Source: Isoetes taiwanensis (Eukaryota > Streptophyta > Lycopodiopsida > Isoetales > Isoetaceae). From it: a DNA stretch of 64,000 bases. The stretch covers positions 13,530,134-13,594,133 of the forward strand of contig JAJEKV010000028.1 in NCBI GenBank assembly GCA_021234155.1. Direction: 5' to 3'. Position 1 is the stretch's first letter; each line of letters starts with the position of its first letter. Made by a program: the position numbers and the translations under genes. Of the stretch, positions 12,251-23,060 are shown one piece after another. Under the pieces are notes generated by a model. That model was not told where the DNA came from. It saw only the letters and a list, made by a program, of their open reading frames with translations, and did not search any database.

Positions 12251-13683
12251 ATGTCCAGCAGATTTGGTGCAGGCCTGTTGAGCACAGTAGAAGTCTACAA
12301 AGGTGGCTCAGACTTTCAAGTTTGGAAAGATGCTATAAAGCATATTTTAGAAGTGGAAGATCTTTGGGATCTTATAAATCCTTCTGGAGATTTTGATGGT
12401 CAAGAAAGCTCTGCAACAAGTGCTAATGTAAGAACTAGAATAGGGGAAAACTCCAACACTAATGCTGCTGCAATAAGCACTGGAGATACAAACTCAGGAC
12501 AAACATCTGCAGCAGTAACAGCTCGAGTTGAGTCAGGAAGGAGCCTATTTGCAAAGTAAAGGAAGCACAAGGTATTATTACATCAAAGGTTAGTCCAACT
12601 ATAAGACTCAAATTGAGAAACATGACTGCCAAAGAAATGTGGATTTATTTGCTGAAGCATTATGAAGAGAAGACTTCTTCTCAAATTGACCTTCTTGAAA
12701 AGGAGTTAAGGAAGCTAAAGTTGAGAGATGAAGATGATGTCTCTGATTTCTTTAACAATTTTGATAATATTGTGGCAGATCTAAGTGGAGCAGGTGTGAA
12801 TCTCACTGAAACATACCAGGTACTTGCCATAGCTAGAGCAGTTTCAGAAAATGAGCAGCTATCATTGTTCATTAGGAATATTGCTAAGATTAGAGAGGAT
12901 GCTGAAGCAATTGTGAGAACAGAAATTGAACAAAAGAAGGTAATGAGGGAGGATGAGGAGGATTCCACTGAAATCCTTTATGCAGGGAGAAAAGGTAAAG
13001 GCAGAAATGAGAAGGGGACATGCTTTTACTGTCATGAGCAGGGACACTTCAAAAATAACTGCCCTAAATTGAATAAGGAATTTAATTGTTACACATGTGG
13101 AGGAAGAGGACATGTAGCAGCAAAATGTCCAACACCAAAGGATTTTTCAAGGGAGAAAGGGAGAGGAGGATCTAGCAGAGGAGGAAGATCTTCAAGGGGT
13201 CGAGGTGGCAGACCTACAGGTGCATATCTGGCCAGAGAATCAGTGAATGATAAAGAAGAAATAAAAGAGGAAGATGAGGTATCTAATATTTGTGCTTTCA
13301 TTGATGGATCAAAGACTAATAAATCCAATGCTCTTGTAGTTGATAGTGGAGCTGAAAGATCAGTAGTTCATACTACTGATCTGCTTAAGAAAGTTGGATC
13401 AACTCATTCGAGAAGTGTTCAAGTAGGAAATGGAGCTCTTCAAATGATCGAAGGGAAGGGGTTGCCGCAGTTATATGATTTGAGTGGAAATGTAGTTGAC
13501 ATTGAGAATGTACTTTGTGTACCAACTCTTGTCAAAAATCTTATTTCAGTGAGTCAACTAGTTGATTTAGGTTACAGAGTCACTTTTGACTCTGATGCTT
13601 GTAAGATTTCAATTGGAAATGAAATTAAGTTTCTTGCCAAAAGGATTGGAAATTTGTTTCAGTTGAATGATGTGGTTGGATAG
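12251..13683 (+). pseudogene. Copia gag and protease, frameshifted
   Basis: The first frame (12251-12559) starts with ATG directly after the primer site and has a Copia gag N-terminus (YKGGSDFQVWKDAIKHIL). It hits TAA at 12557, but the next frame is open from before 12541, so a single frameshift near 12545 splits gag. The second part (to 13683) has the helical gag domain and two CCHC zinc knuckles (CFYCHEQGHFKNNC near 13021, CYTCGGRGHVAAKC near 13090). An RGG/SSRG-rich basic stretch follows, then the protease active site VDSGAERS near 13340. Gag packages element RNA into particles and the Asp protease processes the polyprotein. A second frameshift near 13670 separates it from the integrase. 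Confidence 0.9.
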
Positions 13684-15202
13684 CATAAATTCTGTAACAG
13701 AATCAGAATTTGCACTTTGGCACAATAGGTTGGCACATACACATTGCAATAATTTGAAATACATAGCTAAAAAGGGGTGGATTAAATGCAAAGAGCTCAA
13801 AGCTGAAAGATTTTTGTGTGAAGGGTGCATGCTTGGCAAGATAAATAGGTTGTCATTTCCAAAATCAAAGCACAGGGCTACTAGTGTTCTAGAATTAGTC
13901 CACACTGACCTTTGTGGTCCTCTCAATGTGAAGGGAAGAACTAAAAAAAGGTATTTCATATCCTTTATTGATGATTATAGCAGAAAATGCAAGTGTTATT
14001 GCTTGGCACGAAAATCTCAAGCATCGAATGCTTTCAAACAATATGTCTATGAAACAGAAAGAGAAACAGGTGCAAAGTTAAAATGCATTCGATCTGATAG
14101 AGGAGGGGAGTATTTGTCAAACAAATTTAAACATTTTTGCATTTCTAATGGCATAAAAAGGCAACTTACTTGCAGGTACAGTCCCCAACAAAATGGAGTT
14201 GCAGAAAGGAAAAATAGGACATTGATGGATGCTGTGAGATCCATGATTAAAAATTGCGGACTGCCTAACTATCTATGGGAAGAAGCATTGAAGACAGCAG
14301 TACAAATCCAAAACAACTTGCCTACATCAAGCCTTAAAGGTAATATTCCTAACTTGCTTTGGTCAAATTCAAAGGAGGACATAAACTATGATATGTATAA
14401 ATGTTATGGTTGCCTGGTATATTTTCATATACCTACAAAGCTAAGAAAAAAATTAGATAACAAAGGAGAGATTGGTTATCTAGTTGGTTATGATGAGGAA
14501 GCTAAAGGGTATAGGATTTTTGTACCCAAGAATAAGGAAATTGTTGTAAGCAGGGATGTATGCTTTGATGAAAATGCATTATATAAGGATAGAAACTCCA
14601 AATCTGCTGGCAGCCAAAGCACTCAGAAATTAGAACAAGAAATAGATAAAACACAAAGTCCTGTTTCTGATACAAACTCAGATTATGATTCAGATAAGGT
14701 TTCAGAAATGAAAGAAACTGAAATCACAGATTATGATGAAGAACAAGACACAAGAGTTCAGAATGTAGAACCAGAACAAGTTGTGACACAAAAGAAGAGA
14801 AAAACACAAGTAGAGAGGCTGCTTGAGGAAGCAAACATTAACAGTGACAGTTATGGCAGAACAGAGAGGGGAAGAAGCTTGAGATTAGAAAGACAGGGAC
14901 AAGACTTTGAACAACAAGATATAGATCAGATTCTAGCTATCATGGATGAGGACGTAGTGCCATCCACAGTAGAAGAGGCCTTGAACTCAATAGACAAAGA
15001 AAATTGGTTAAAAGCTATGCAGGAGGAGCTAGAGTCATTCAAATATACACATACATATGATCTCGTGACCGAGCCAAAAGAGAAGAATATTATAGGTAGC
15101 AAATGGATTTTTAGAATCAAAGATTGTGCAGATGGAACAAAAAAATTCAAAGCAAGGTTGGTGGCTCAGGGATACACACAAAAAAAGAGGCAGGGATTAT
15201 GA
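13667..15202 (+). pseudogene. Copia integrase and start of reverse transcriptase
   Basis: The frame opens with the pre-integrase HHCC zinc domain (HNRLAHTHCNN ... CEGCMLGK). The catalytic core follows, with the three expected acidic motifs: TDLCGP, RSDRGGEYLS and NGVAERKNRT. A long acidic linker precedes the RT N-terminus (KWIFRIKD, ARLVAQGYTQKK), where the frame is lost at about 15185. Integrase inserts the cDNA into the genome with 5-bp staggered cuts, which agrees with the 5-bp duplication seen. The integrase domain itself has no stop. Confidence 0.92.
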
Positions 15203-16452
15203 TGAAACATATTCTCCTATTGTGAAACTCACTAGCATTAGATTGCTTCTTGGTTTAGCAAATGCTAGAAATTTAGAACTTCATCACATGGATGTGAAAA
15301 CAGCATTCTTAAATGCTAAAATTGATGGAGATGTATATATGAAACAAGCTCCTGGATTTGCTCAGGAAAATGGCATGGTATGGAAATGGGCTGAAACAAG
15401 CTCCTAGGGAATGGTATTTCTGCGTTGACCAATATCTAAGAGAACATGACTTTGAAAAGTTGAAGAATGATGGAAATATCTATAGATTCAGAGATGGAAA
15501 TTTTTTTTGCATGATTGCTTTGTATGTCGATGATTGCATAATGATTGCAAATGATACTCATTGCTTAGCCAAATGCAAGGAAATCCTCAAAGCCAGATTT
15601 CAAATGACAGATTTAGGAGAATTAAAGCAGTTTCTTGGCATAGAAGTGTTTCGAGATAGGCAAAAGAAAATCTTGAAGCTGAAACAATGCAAACATGTTT
15701 AGAATATGTTAAAAAGATTTAACTTGGAGGATGCCAATCCAGTGTCAACCCCAATAACTCCAGGTCACAGGTTAACCGAAGAAAAGGAATTGTCACAGGA
15801 AGAAATAAGGGAGATGGAAAAGATGCCATACAGAGCCTTGATTGGATGTCTGCTTTATTTATCAAATAATACTAGACCTGACATATCCTACATCGTGAAT
15901 ATTCTCAGTAGAAGATCACATAATCCAAGTAAAGCACATTGGCATGCAGGGAAAAGAGTACTCAGGTATTTAAAGAAAACTCAAGACTTTGGCATAACTT
16001 TTGACTCAGATAACTTGGAACTTTCAGCTTTTAGTGATGCTGTTTGGGGAGGAGATCTTAGCTCCAGGAAGTCAACATCAGGTTTTGTAATTTATCTAGG
16101 AGGTGGAGCAGTAAATTGGAAGAGCAAAAAACAAAGTGCCATAGTTATGTCAACTGCAGAAGCAGAATATGTTGCCTCATCTTTGGTTGCAAAAGAAATA
16201 ACTTGGCTTAGAAGACTTCTAGAAGAATTGGACTGTCCACAAACAAGGGCTACAAAAATTTGGACAGACAATCAAAGTTGTATTGCAATAGTTAAAAATC
16301 CTGTAGATCATGAGAGAACTAAGCACATTGAGCTAAATATTCATTTTATCAGAGATTTGGCTGAGAAGAATTATATTCAAATGTGTTATATTCAGACTGA
16401 AAAACAAAAGCCTTGTCAGTTGGTAAGTTTGTGCAACATAGAAACAGTTTAA
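15126..16452 (+). pseudogene. Copia reverse transcriptase and RNase H
   Basis: Three frames are needed. Frame one ends at 15407; a short deletion before GLKQAPREWY moves to the next frame. That frame carries the catalytic YVDD (ALYVDDCIMIAND near 15530) and ends at a single in-frame TAG at 15700-15702. RNase H follows at 15706-16452, with FSDAVWGGD, KKQSAIVMSTAEAEY and WTDNQSCIA containing the acidic residues. The frame diverges just before the usual C-terminal end. The number of lesions shows that the copy has been inactive for some time. Confidence 0.9.
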
Positions 16453-16747
16453 AGGTTACTTGAGTAAGTGAGATTGCAGTTATACAAAAGTTGCAGGTCA
16501 AAAGTTGCAGTTCAAATTCTCAAGATGAAATGTGGTGACAGATTGAAAGTTGTCTGCTTAAGTAAATTGAAGTTGTGATAAAGTTGCAGACGATAGCATT
16601 AAGAATGTTTTGCAGCTGTGACAGGTTGAAAGTTGTCTGCCTGTGATAAAGTTGCAGATGATAGCGCAGATGCATTTTACAGCTGACATGATTCACGTTT
16701 CACAGCAATCCTCTACAGGAATACATATTTATATGGTGAAGGAGGAA
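16453..16747 (+). other. Copia 3' untranslated region with polypurine tract
   Basis: The words AAGTTGCAG and GAAAGTTGTCTGC repeat several times between 16480 and 16670. GGTGAAGGAGGAA at 16735-16747 is the polypurine tract directly before the LTR start. Confidence 0.8.
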
Positions 16748-17301
16748 TGTTGGAATTCATCATATAACTATGCTAGCCAGACCCTGTGAAAATCCGATCT
16801 AGCATTATCCTGTTATCCTGTGAAACTTAACATCATACCCTAATGGTATTAAAGAAACCTATGGGTTGTATATATATTGTAAATATGAAGTTAAAAGACC
16901 ATTGATTTAATGGTTAATGGTTGGCCTCCTATTTTGGAGCCAACCGAACATTCAAAATAGAAGAAAACACAGGTGGCCCGGATCCTGCTCCATAACCGTC
17001 GAAACCATGAATAAAAGGATGAAGCAGTGATCGGCAGCATCAAGATCGATCTAATACACACATTAGATCCTTTTCTAAGTTGCTCGGGATAGCTACAGTA
17101 TTGTAATGAGACCAAATGAACAGTGAATTTATTCGAAGCATTGTAACCATTGAAATTGTGTTGGGTTCATTAAAATTATAAGTGAAGGTGCATTTGGAAT
17201 AAGCATTGGGTATTTGGTTAACATTCAATTTCTAAGTCACTTAGTGCATTGAGCTAGTGAAATTGCATAAATCACAGACATTACTTGGCTTGATTCTAAC
17301 A
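16748..17301 (+). repeat. Copia 3' LTR
   Basis: TG...CA ends, 554 bp, very similar to 10607-11189 apart from the roughly 30-bp gap and scattered substitutions. It is followed by the target duplication CTTTT. Confidence 0.92.
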
Positions 17302-18060
17302 CTTTTGACACTGGATTGTGCCATGTATCTGGGGTGAGACACTGATACCCATAATTAATCATGAAAGGTGACATCTGGGATGACTCCCGCTTGGTGCTAT
17401 TGTAGGCGAACTCCACCAAGTGGATGAAATCATCCCACTTAGACTGTTTGTTCCAAATATAATTCCTTAGCATGTCCTCTATGATTCGGTTGGTTCGCTC
17501 CGTCTGACCATCCGTCTGAGGATGACATGCTGTACTCATAGAGAGCTTCGATGCGAATGATGCTATACAAATCCTGCCAGAATGCACTCATAAATTTTGA
17601 ATCTCTATCCGAGATTATTTCCCTGGGCATCCCGTGGAGTCTAAAGATCTCTTTGGTGAACAACACGCCAGTGTCTAAAGCCGTGTCTGTGGTCCTACAC
17701 GGCACAAAATGTGCCATCCTTGACAACTTGTCCACCACCACCATTAATGCATCTTTGCCTCTTATAGTTCTCGGGAGCCCCATAATGAAATCCATACTGA
17801 TGACTTCCCATTTTGCATTCGGCACAGGCAATGGCTCTAAAGCTCATGGAATTTGAGTTGCTCCTTTTCGTCTGCTGACATAGCTGGCACTCTCGAATGT
17901 ACCTGGCTATTTGCTTCTTTATGTCGGCCCAGAAGTAGCTGCTTCTGATCTTAAAATAGGTCTTCATAAAACCTGCATGTCCGACTATTGGTATCAACTT
18001 CCTGACTCCTATGATGACTCTGGTACGCACAATTTATTCTTGTGGTACAATAGGTTACCT
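17302..18060 (-). pseudogene. Gypsy integrase, N-terminal and catalytic region
   Basis: Minus-strand segments run from the zinc-binding domain (ARYIRECQLCQQTK, about 17925-17880) into the catalytic core. The core carries WEVISMDFIMGLP, IISDRDSKF and the HPQTDGQTERTNR segment with the third acidic residue. Frames break near 17870 (relative to the duplicate at 11745) and near 17545. The core runs to PDTWHNPVSK at the Copia insertion point; the continuation is at 10601. This is the true flank; 11190-12182 is its duplicate. Confidence 0.88.
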
Positions 18061-18238
18061 TCCTTCTTAAAATGTTTGAAGGTTTCTCTCTCTTTGTCCG
18101 TTCTTGCCTCTTTAGAAAGGCTTGCCCATGCTTCCGTGAAGTCTCGATCTAGAGGCAACGTCTCTTCTATCTTCTTGCCAAACTCACTAGTGAGTGTTGA
18201 TATGGCGTTATGTGGACTCTTGTCGTCAAGGGGTGCCT

Positions 18239-19740
18239 TCAGAGCACGTCCGCAACCAAATTGAGCTTGCCTGGCTTGTACACAATGACAAAGTCGTACT
18301 CCTCCAGGAACTCCATCCATCTCCTTTGTCTCAAGTTGAAATGTGGTTGGATGAAGACATATTGTAGACTCTGACGGTCCGTATCTAATTGGAACCTCCT
18401 TCCCAATAGATAATGCCTCCATATTCTCAATGCTCTCACCATTGCTAGCAACTCTTGGTCATGGATTGGGTAGCGCGTTTCGATGTCGTTCATCTTCCTT
18501 GAATCATATGCTATCACCTTCCCTTCCTGCATCAAGACCCCTCCTGTTGCAATCTTGTTGGCATCTGTTGCCACCAACTTATTTTTCTCTGGATCTGGCA
18601 AGACTAAGACTGGAGCAGTCGTTAAAGCTTCCTTCAACGTCTCAAATGCTGCATGAGCCTTCCTTTGCCAATGACCTGCCCAATCTTTTATCTTTTCTGC
18701 TTTGGTGAGGTCCGTCAATGGAGCTGCCACCTTTGCAAAGTTCTTGACGAACTTCCTATAATACCCTGCTAAGCCGAAGAAGCTCCTCACTTCATGGATG
18801 TTCTTTGGTGCCGGCCAATCAATTACTGCTTCAATCTTTGCAGGGTCAGTGGAGATTCCTTTTGCTGTGATTACATGCCCTAGGTATTCTACTCTTTCTG
18901 TCGCGAAGTGACACTTGGATAGCTTCGCATAAAGCTGATGCCTCCTCAACTTTTCAAGTACCTTTCTCAAGTGTTGGGCATGCTCCTCTGAGGATTTCTG
19001 TAGACTAGAATGTCATCAACGAAAACTATGATGAATGCATCTAGGAACTCGCGGAAAACATCGTTCATGAGCCTCATGGAGGTTGTTGGAGCGTTGGACA
19101 ATTCAAACGACATCACTGTGAACTCATAATGGCCCCACTATGCTCCCTGCAGTTGATCCATCAAATCATCTGATCGAGGTAGAGCATATTTGTTCTTGAT
19201 GGTGTGCTTGTTCAATTGACGATAGTCAATGCACATTCTGAGACTTCCATCCTTCTTCTTGACGAAGAGTATTGGCGCTCCAAATGGGGAGACACTAGAT
19301 CTTATAAACCCTAGGTCTAGCAACTCGTGCAATTGCTTCTTTAATTCCGTCAACTCCTGAGGTGACATTCTGTAGGGCAACTTACTTGTTAGCTTCGTTC
19401 CTGACTCAAGTGCTATTTCACACTCGACTCCTCTGTAAGGTGGAAGTTGCTTAATCTCATCTGGGAGCAAATCATGGAATCCCTTCACCAACTTGGCTAT
19501 CGGCTTTGGGAGCTTGCTCAACGCTTTGGCCTCTTTGTCTTCCTCTGCTTCTTGCTCGTCGACTTCGAGTTTAAAGACATAGGCCACTTGCTCCTTCCTT
19601 ATGCATCTAAGTAGCTTCTTACTAGACATGCATTGCATGATTGGGGTGACTTCTTTACCTGTTATCTCAATGATCTTGCCCTCTAGCGTCGTTAAGGTTA
19701 CTTTTCGTTTCCCACAATCAATCACGGCTCCAGCCGGTCC
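18239..19740 (-). pseudogene. Gypsy protease remnant, reverse transcriptase and RNase H
   Basis: From 19740 downward come a protease-RT linker, the RT fingers ([30 protein letters not shown]), then LQGA and a stop at about 19138. The sequence resumes as WGHYEFTVMSFELSNAPTT, so the segment with the first catalytic Asp (normally FSKIDL...) is deleted. FVDD is present near 19030 (YADD-type motif as FVDDILVY). After a frame break, the thumb and RNase H follow at 18970-18239: [36 protein letters not shown], and the RNase H end [12 protein letters not shown]. It is plainly non-functional. Confidence 0.88.
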
Positions 19741-20069
19741 AAGGTATTCCATGTATTGACAAAGTGAGACCATCGACAAGATCATTACAACTCATGTCCA
19801 AAAGACCTTGAAAGTTAGCATGACTAAAACATCGATGCCACAAAGTACTGATATCATCACCACGAGATATCATAACATTATTAAACACATCATTCATCTT
19901 GAGTTCATGAAGATTGCTTTGGCGAAAAGCGGTGGAAAAAACAAGACCATCTTTCACAAACCAGCAGATATGTCTATCAAACTGAACAAGGAAGCCAATA
20001 TCAGTAAGATGAGCAAGGGAAAGAAGATTGCAGTAAAGGTCCGGCACATGTAGTACCCCATGCAAAAGC
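19741..20069 (-). pseudogene. Copia-2 relic, protease end and pre-integrase domain
   Basis: The minus-strand ORF gives GVLHVPDLYCNLLSLAHL, the end of a Copia protease region, followed by the GAG-pre-integrase motif LWHRCFSHANFQGLL. It ends abruptly at the Gypsy boundary near 19740. The upstream part of the same gene lies at 23061-23757, beyond the inserted Gag-only element. Confidence 0.82.
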
Positions 20070-20074
20070 CGCAC

Positions 20075-20749
20075 TGATACGTCTGCAAAACTTTACAGTA
20101 ATTCAAGAGTTAAAGAATGGAAACAAACAGCAAATAACTTCAAATTCCAGCCTTCACGGCTATGCTCTCCACCCAACCAGGCCCAGGCTCAGCAAGAAAT
20201 CGTTATCTTGCCTTCCCAAACGCATCCAAGAACTAAACTCAAAGAGAAGACTCCACCAACTAAGGCTGTAAGCAAAGCTAAAGACTCTGATCCGGCAAGA
20301 CTAAAGATTCTGATCCAGCATTCAACCGAGAACTCTGTATATAAAAATATGAGAAACAGCTACTTTTATAGACACAGATCGTACTAATTTCGGAAAGGCC
20401 TTTTTCCAATCCAAGAATATCTGCAAAAGATAATCAAAGTTTTGGCTAAAAATATCAAGAGGTTTCCCTTTGGCGAAGCTGGATCTGCCCTTTAACCCCA
20501 ATTCCGGGAGGTATTATCAGATCTTGGCCTGTTTCTGCGGACAAGGTCTGCGACCCGTTATCAACCATTGTTTAAAATTTTAATTCAATAAATATTGGTT
20601 CTTTGTTTAAAGATTTTATTGTCCCATGACCCTTAACATCATAATTTAAAACCATATTTTAAGACCTAGATTAATCTTGACACACTAATTTCTAATATTT
20701 CATTCCGGATGCGTGGACCTGAACCGCTCCCCTGAGCACCACCATATCA
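20075..20749 (-). repeat. 3' LTR of the Gag-only element
   Basis: Plus-strand ends TGATACGTCTGC...ACCATATCA, 675 bp. It is highly similar to 22374-23060; the right copy carries a small insertion near 22733. The high similarity implies a fairly recent insertion. Confidence 0.92.
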
Positions 20750-20766
20750 ATTCCTCCCCTTCCTGG
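20750..20766 (-). other. Polypurine tract of the Gag-only element
   Basis: The minus strand reads GGAAGGGGAGGAAT directly before the LTR start TGATATGG. It is the expected second-strand primer. Confidence 0.8.
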
Positions 20767-20805
20767 GATTGATCGTCCTCGATCAAGGAATTATATGGCA
20801 AATTT

Positions 20806-20965
20806 ACCACAACCAAGTCCATGGTTGCAACCCTAGTTGAATCCTCAACTAGAAATATATACCACAACCAAATCCATGGTTACAACCCTAGTTGAATTCA
20901 CAACTAGAAATATATACCACAAGCAAATCCATGGCTGCAACCCTGATTGAATCCACAATCAGAAT
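20806..20965. repeat. 55-bp tandem repeat inside the Gag-only element
   Basis: About 2.9 units starting ACCACAACCAAATCCATGG at 20806, 20861 and 20916. It lies in the 3' untranslated part, between gag and the polypurine tract. Confidence 0.85.
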
Positions 20966-21343
20966 ATTCAAGTCCAGCCCTTTAGGCTAAAAATTGATCC
21001 AGCCCTTAAGGCTTAAAGTTTTTTTCTTATATTTTAACAATAAACAATGAAACCAACATCTATGCTGCAGACATAGCTGTTGCACTTAAACTTTAAAAGT
21101 TTACCCTAACTTTCCTTAACGGAAGTACCATTCAATAACCTATTTCAAATAGGCAATTTGCAATTTCCCCCTTTCCTTTTGCACTTCGTCGGCAAAAGTT
21201 ACTTGCTTATTCGTTTTGACACTTGACTCGGCCGGTTGCTCTTCCAGTTGGGTCATTTGGGCCGAAGGTCCACTGGAACGGGGATTTGGTCTATACTCAG
21301 CTCTGCCTGATTCCCTTTGTTCTTCCAGATTGCCCCGATCATT

Positions 21344-22331
21344 CTAATCTTTTTTTGCGTTTAACTTCGGGCAGTCTACCTTAAGATATGGTCCTCCACA
21401 GTAATAACACCAACTTTTCTTGAAGGAAGGTCTGTCAGACTGATTATCCCACTTTGTTTTCTGGGCTTGGTCTTGATTATCTCCCGCACTTGCTCTAGAC
21501 CTTTTATTTCCCTTATCTGAACCCTTGTTATTGTTTGCTTTCTCGTTACTTGTCTTATTGTTGCCTTTGTCCTCAGGATATCCATCCCATATACTACAAT
21601 TTATAAAGTCAGGGTTTAACTTCCTTTCTGCAGCTATAGCTTTCTTTGTTGCATCTTCCAAAGTCTGAGGATCTATAAAACATAATTCTGCATACAAGGA
21701 ATTTTTGAGTCCAGCTATATATTTGCGTAACAACTCCTTTTCAGTTAACCCATCCATTTGAGTGGACAAATACTGGAATTTCGATGTGTACTGATAAACG
21801 GATTCGTTGTCACCCTGCTTAAACAAATCCCATTCCCGTTTAACATCATTATGGTAATTAGCTGCCAAATTGTACCCTTCAAAAGCTTCTTTGAAATTCT
21901 TCCATGTCAAAATCTTTGGGTCCATTCTTTTTCTTCCCTGCCACCATGTTCTTGCCATGTCTGTCAGATATTTATCCATAGTCTGCAGCTTCTGCTTTTC
22001 GGTAGCTTTTACTAATTCAAAATAACGTTCCCATGTAGAAAGGAATTCAAAGACAGTAGGTGGGTTTCTCTTTTCACCCGAGAAGGTGGGCATTCCTGCA
22101 ACTTTCTCTAGCCATTTACAAGAGGATTCTGGAGGCAAGCTGGATGGATTAGATTGTGCATTTGTTTGCACAGAAGGCTCAGGTAAGAATTTGTAAGCCA
22201 GACACAGGTACTCCAATTGTTTTTGACGATCTGCAGGAAGAAGGAATGGCCATTTGATCTGCTATGTAGCTGGCATTGCTCATAGCCTGGTTATACTGTT
22301 GATCAGGTACGCCGAAGCGATTGGTAGACAT
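21344..22331 (-). CDS. Gag protein of the Gag-only LTR element
   Basis: The likely start is the ATG at 22331 (MSTNRFGVPDQQYNQAM), 26 bases after the primer site. The frame shifts near 22200 next to a T-run; the long frame continues 22216-21344. It has the Retrotrans_gag helical domain (FLSTWERYFELV, ARTWWQGRKRM, WDLFKQGDNESVYQYTSKF, LLRKYIAGLK). A Lys/Asn/Gly-rich basic stretch follows, then one zinc knuckle, CYYCGGPYLKVDCP. The histidine expected in this C-x2-C-x3-H-x4-C knuckle is Tyr, so RNA binding by it may be impaired. Gag would form the particle and package the element RNA. Apart from the one frameshift the frame is open over 290 codons. Confidence 0.85.
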
Positions 22332-22356
22332 TGTCCAGAAGTTTTTAGAATCAAGA

Positions 22357-22369
22357 GGCTCTGATACCA
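22357..22369 (-). other. Primer binding site of the Gag-only element
   Basis: The minus strand reads TGGTATCAGAGCC, complementary to initiator tRNA-Met, four bases inside the right LTR. Confidence 0.9.
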
Positions 22370-22373
22370 AAAT

Positions 22374-23060
22374 TGATACGTCTGCAAAACTTTACGGTAA
22401 TTCAAGAGTTAAAGAATGGAAATAAACAGCAGATAACTTCAAATTCCAGCCTTCACGGCGATGCTCTCCACCCAACCGGGCCCAGGCTCAGCAAGAAATC
22501 GTTATCTTGCCTTCCCAAACGCATCCAAGAACTAAACTCAAGGAGAAGACTCCACCAACTAAGGCTGTAAGCAAAGCTAAAGACTCTGATCCGGCAAGAC
22601 TAAAGATTCTGATCCAGCATTCAACCGAGAACTCTGTATATAAAAATATGAGAAACAGCTACTTTTATAGACACAGATCGTACTAATTCCGGAAAGGCCT
22701 TTTTCCAATCCAAGAATATCTGCAAAAGGTAATCAATCATGATAATCAAAGTTTCGGCTACAAATATCAAGAGGTTTCCCTTTGGCGAAGCTGGATCTGC
22801 CCTTCCCCAATTCTGGGAGGTATTATCAGATCTTGGCCTGTTTCTGCGGACAAGGTCCGCGACCCATTATCAACCATTGTTTAAAAGTTTTTAATTCAAT
22901 AACCATTGGTTCTTTGTTTAAAGATTTTATTGTCGCATGACCCTTAACATCATAATTTAAGACCATATTTTAAGACCTAGATTAATCTTGACACACTAAT
23001 TTCTAATATTTCATTCCGGATGCGTGGACCTGAAGCGCCCCCCCGAGCACCACCATATCA
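22374..23060 (-). repeat. 5' LTR of the Gag-only element
   Basis: 687 bp with plus-strand ends TGATACG...CATATCA, matching the left LTR. It is followed at 23061 by the Copia-2 protease sequence. Confidence 0.92.

Larger units (their letters stand above)
10607..17301 (+). mobile_element. Ty1/Copia retrotransposon, internally rearranged
   Basis: The element is bounded by TG...CA LTR ends and by perfect 5-bp duplications CTTTT at 10602-10606 and 17302-17306; it lies inside the Gypsy integrase gene. The order is: LTR (10607-11189), a duplicated 1-kb piece of the Gypsy flank (11190-12182), 15 bases of filler, the last 38 bases of an LTR (12198-12235), initiator-Met primer site (12238), gag-protease, integrase, RT, RNase H, polypurine tract and 3' LTR (16748-17301). 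CTTTT also follows the first LTR at 11190. Multiple frameshifts and stops show that it is no longer autonomous, and the functional 5' LTR next to the primer site is lost. Confidence 0.92.
7850..19740 (-). mobile_element. Ty3/Gypsy chromovirus, 5' truncated, split by a Copia element
   Basis: Read on the minus strand, the order is protease remnant/RT (19740-18970), RNase H (to 18239), integrase (18060-17302), Copia insertion, integrase C-terminus plus chromodomain (10601-9991), 3' untranslated region, polypurine tract, and 3' LTR (9315-7850). This PR-RT-RH-IN-chromodomain order defines chromoviruses. The gag and 5' LTR are absent: at about 19740 the sequence switches to a Copia relic. The copy cannot move by itself because the RT core is deleted (see 18239-19740), there are stops, and one LTR is missing. 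The missing 5' LTR also means no target duplication can be checked. Confidence 0.85.
20075..23060 (-). mobile_element. Non-autonomous Gag-only LTR element (TR-GAG type)
   Basis: Two direct LTRs (20075-20749 and 22374-23060) flank about 1.6 kb that encodes only Gag, in minus orientation. The initiator-Met primer site abuts the right LTR and a polypurine tract abuts the left LTR, so the ends are firm. Flanking sequences CGCAC (20070-20074) and TGCAC (23061-23065) match at four of five bases, consistent with a 5-bp target duplication. Removing the element and one flank copy restores the Copia-2 protease reading frame (...GTSSGV joined to RLLHGVLHVPDL...). There is no protease, integrase or RT, so it must be moved by a partner element. 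Size and content match the TR-GAG class described in plants. Confidence 0.88.
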
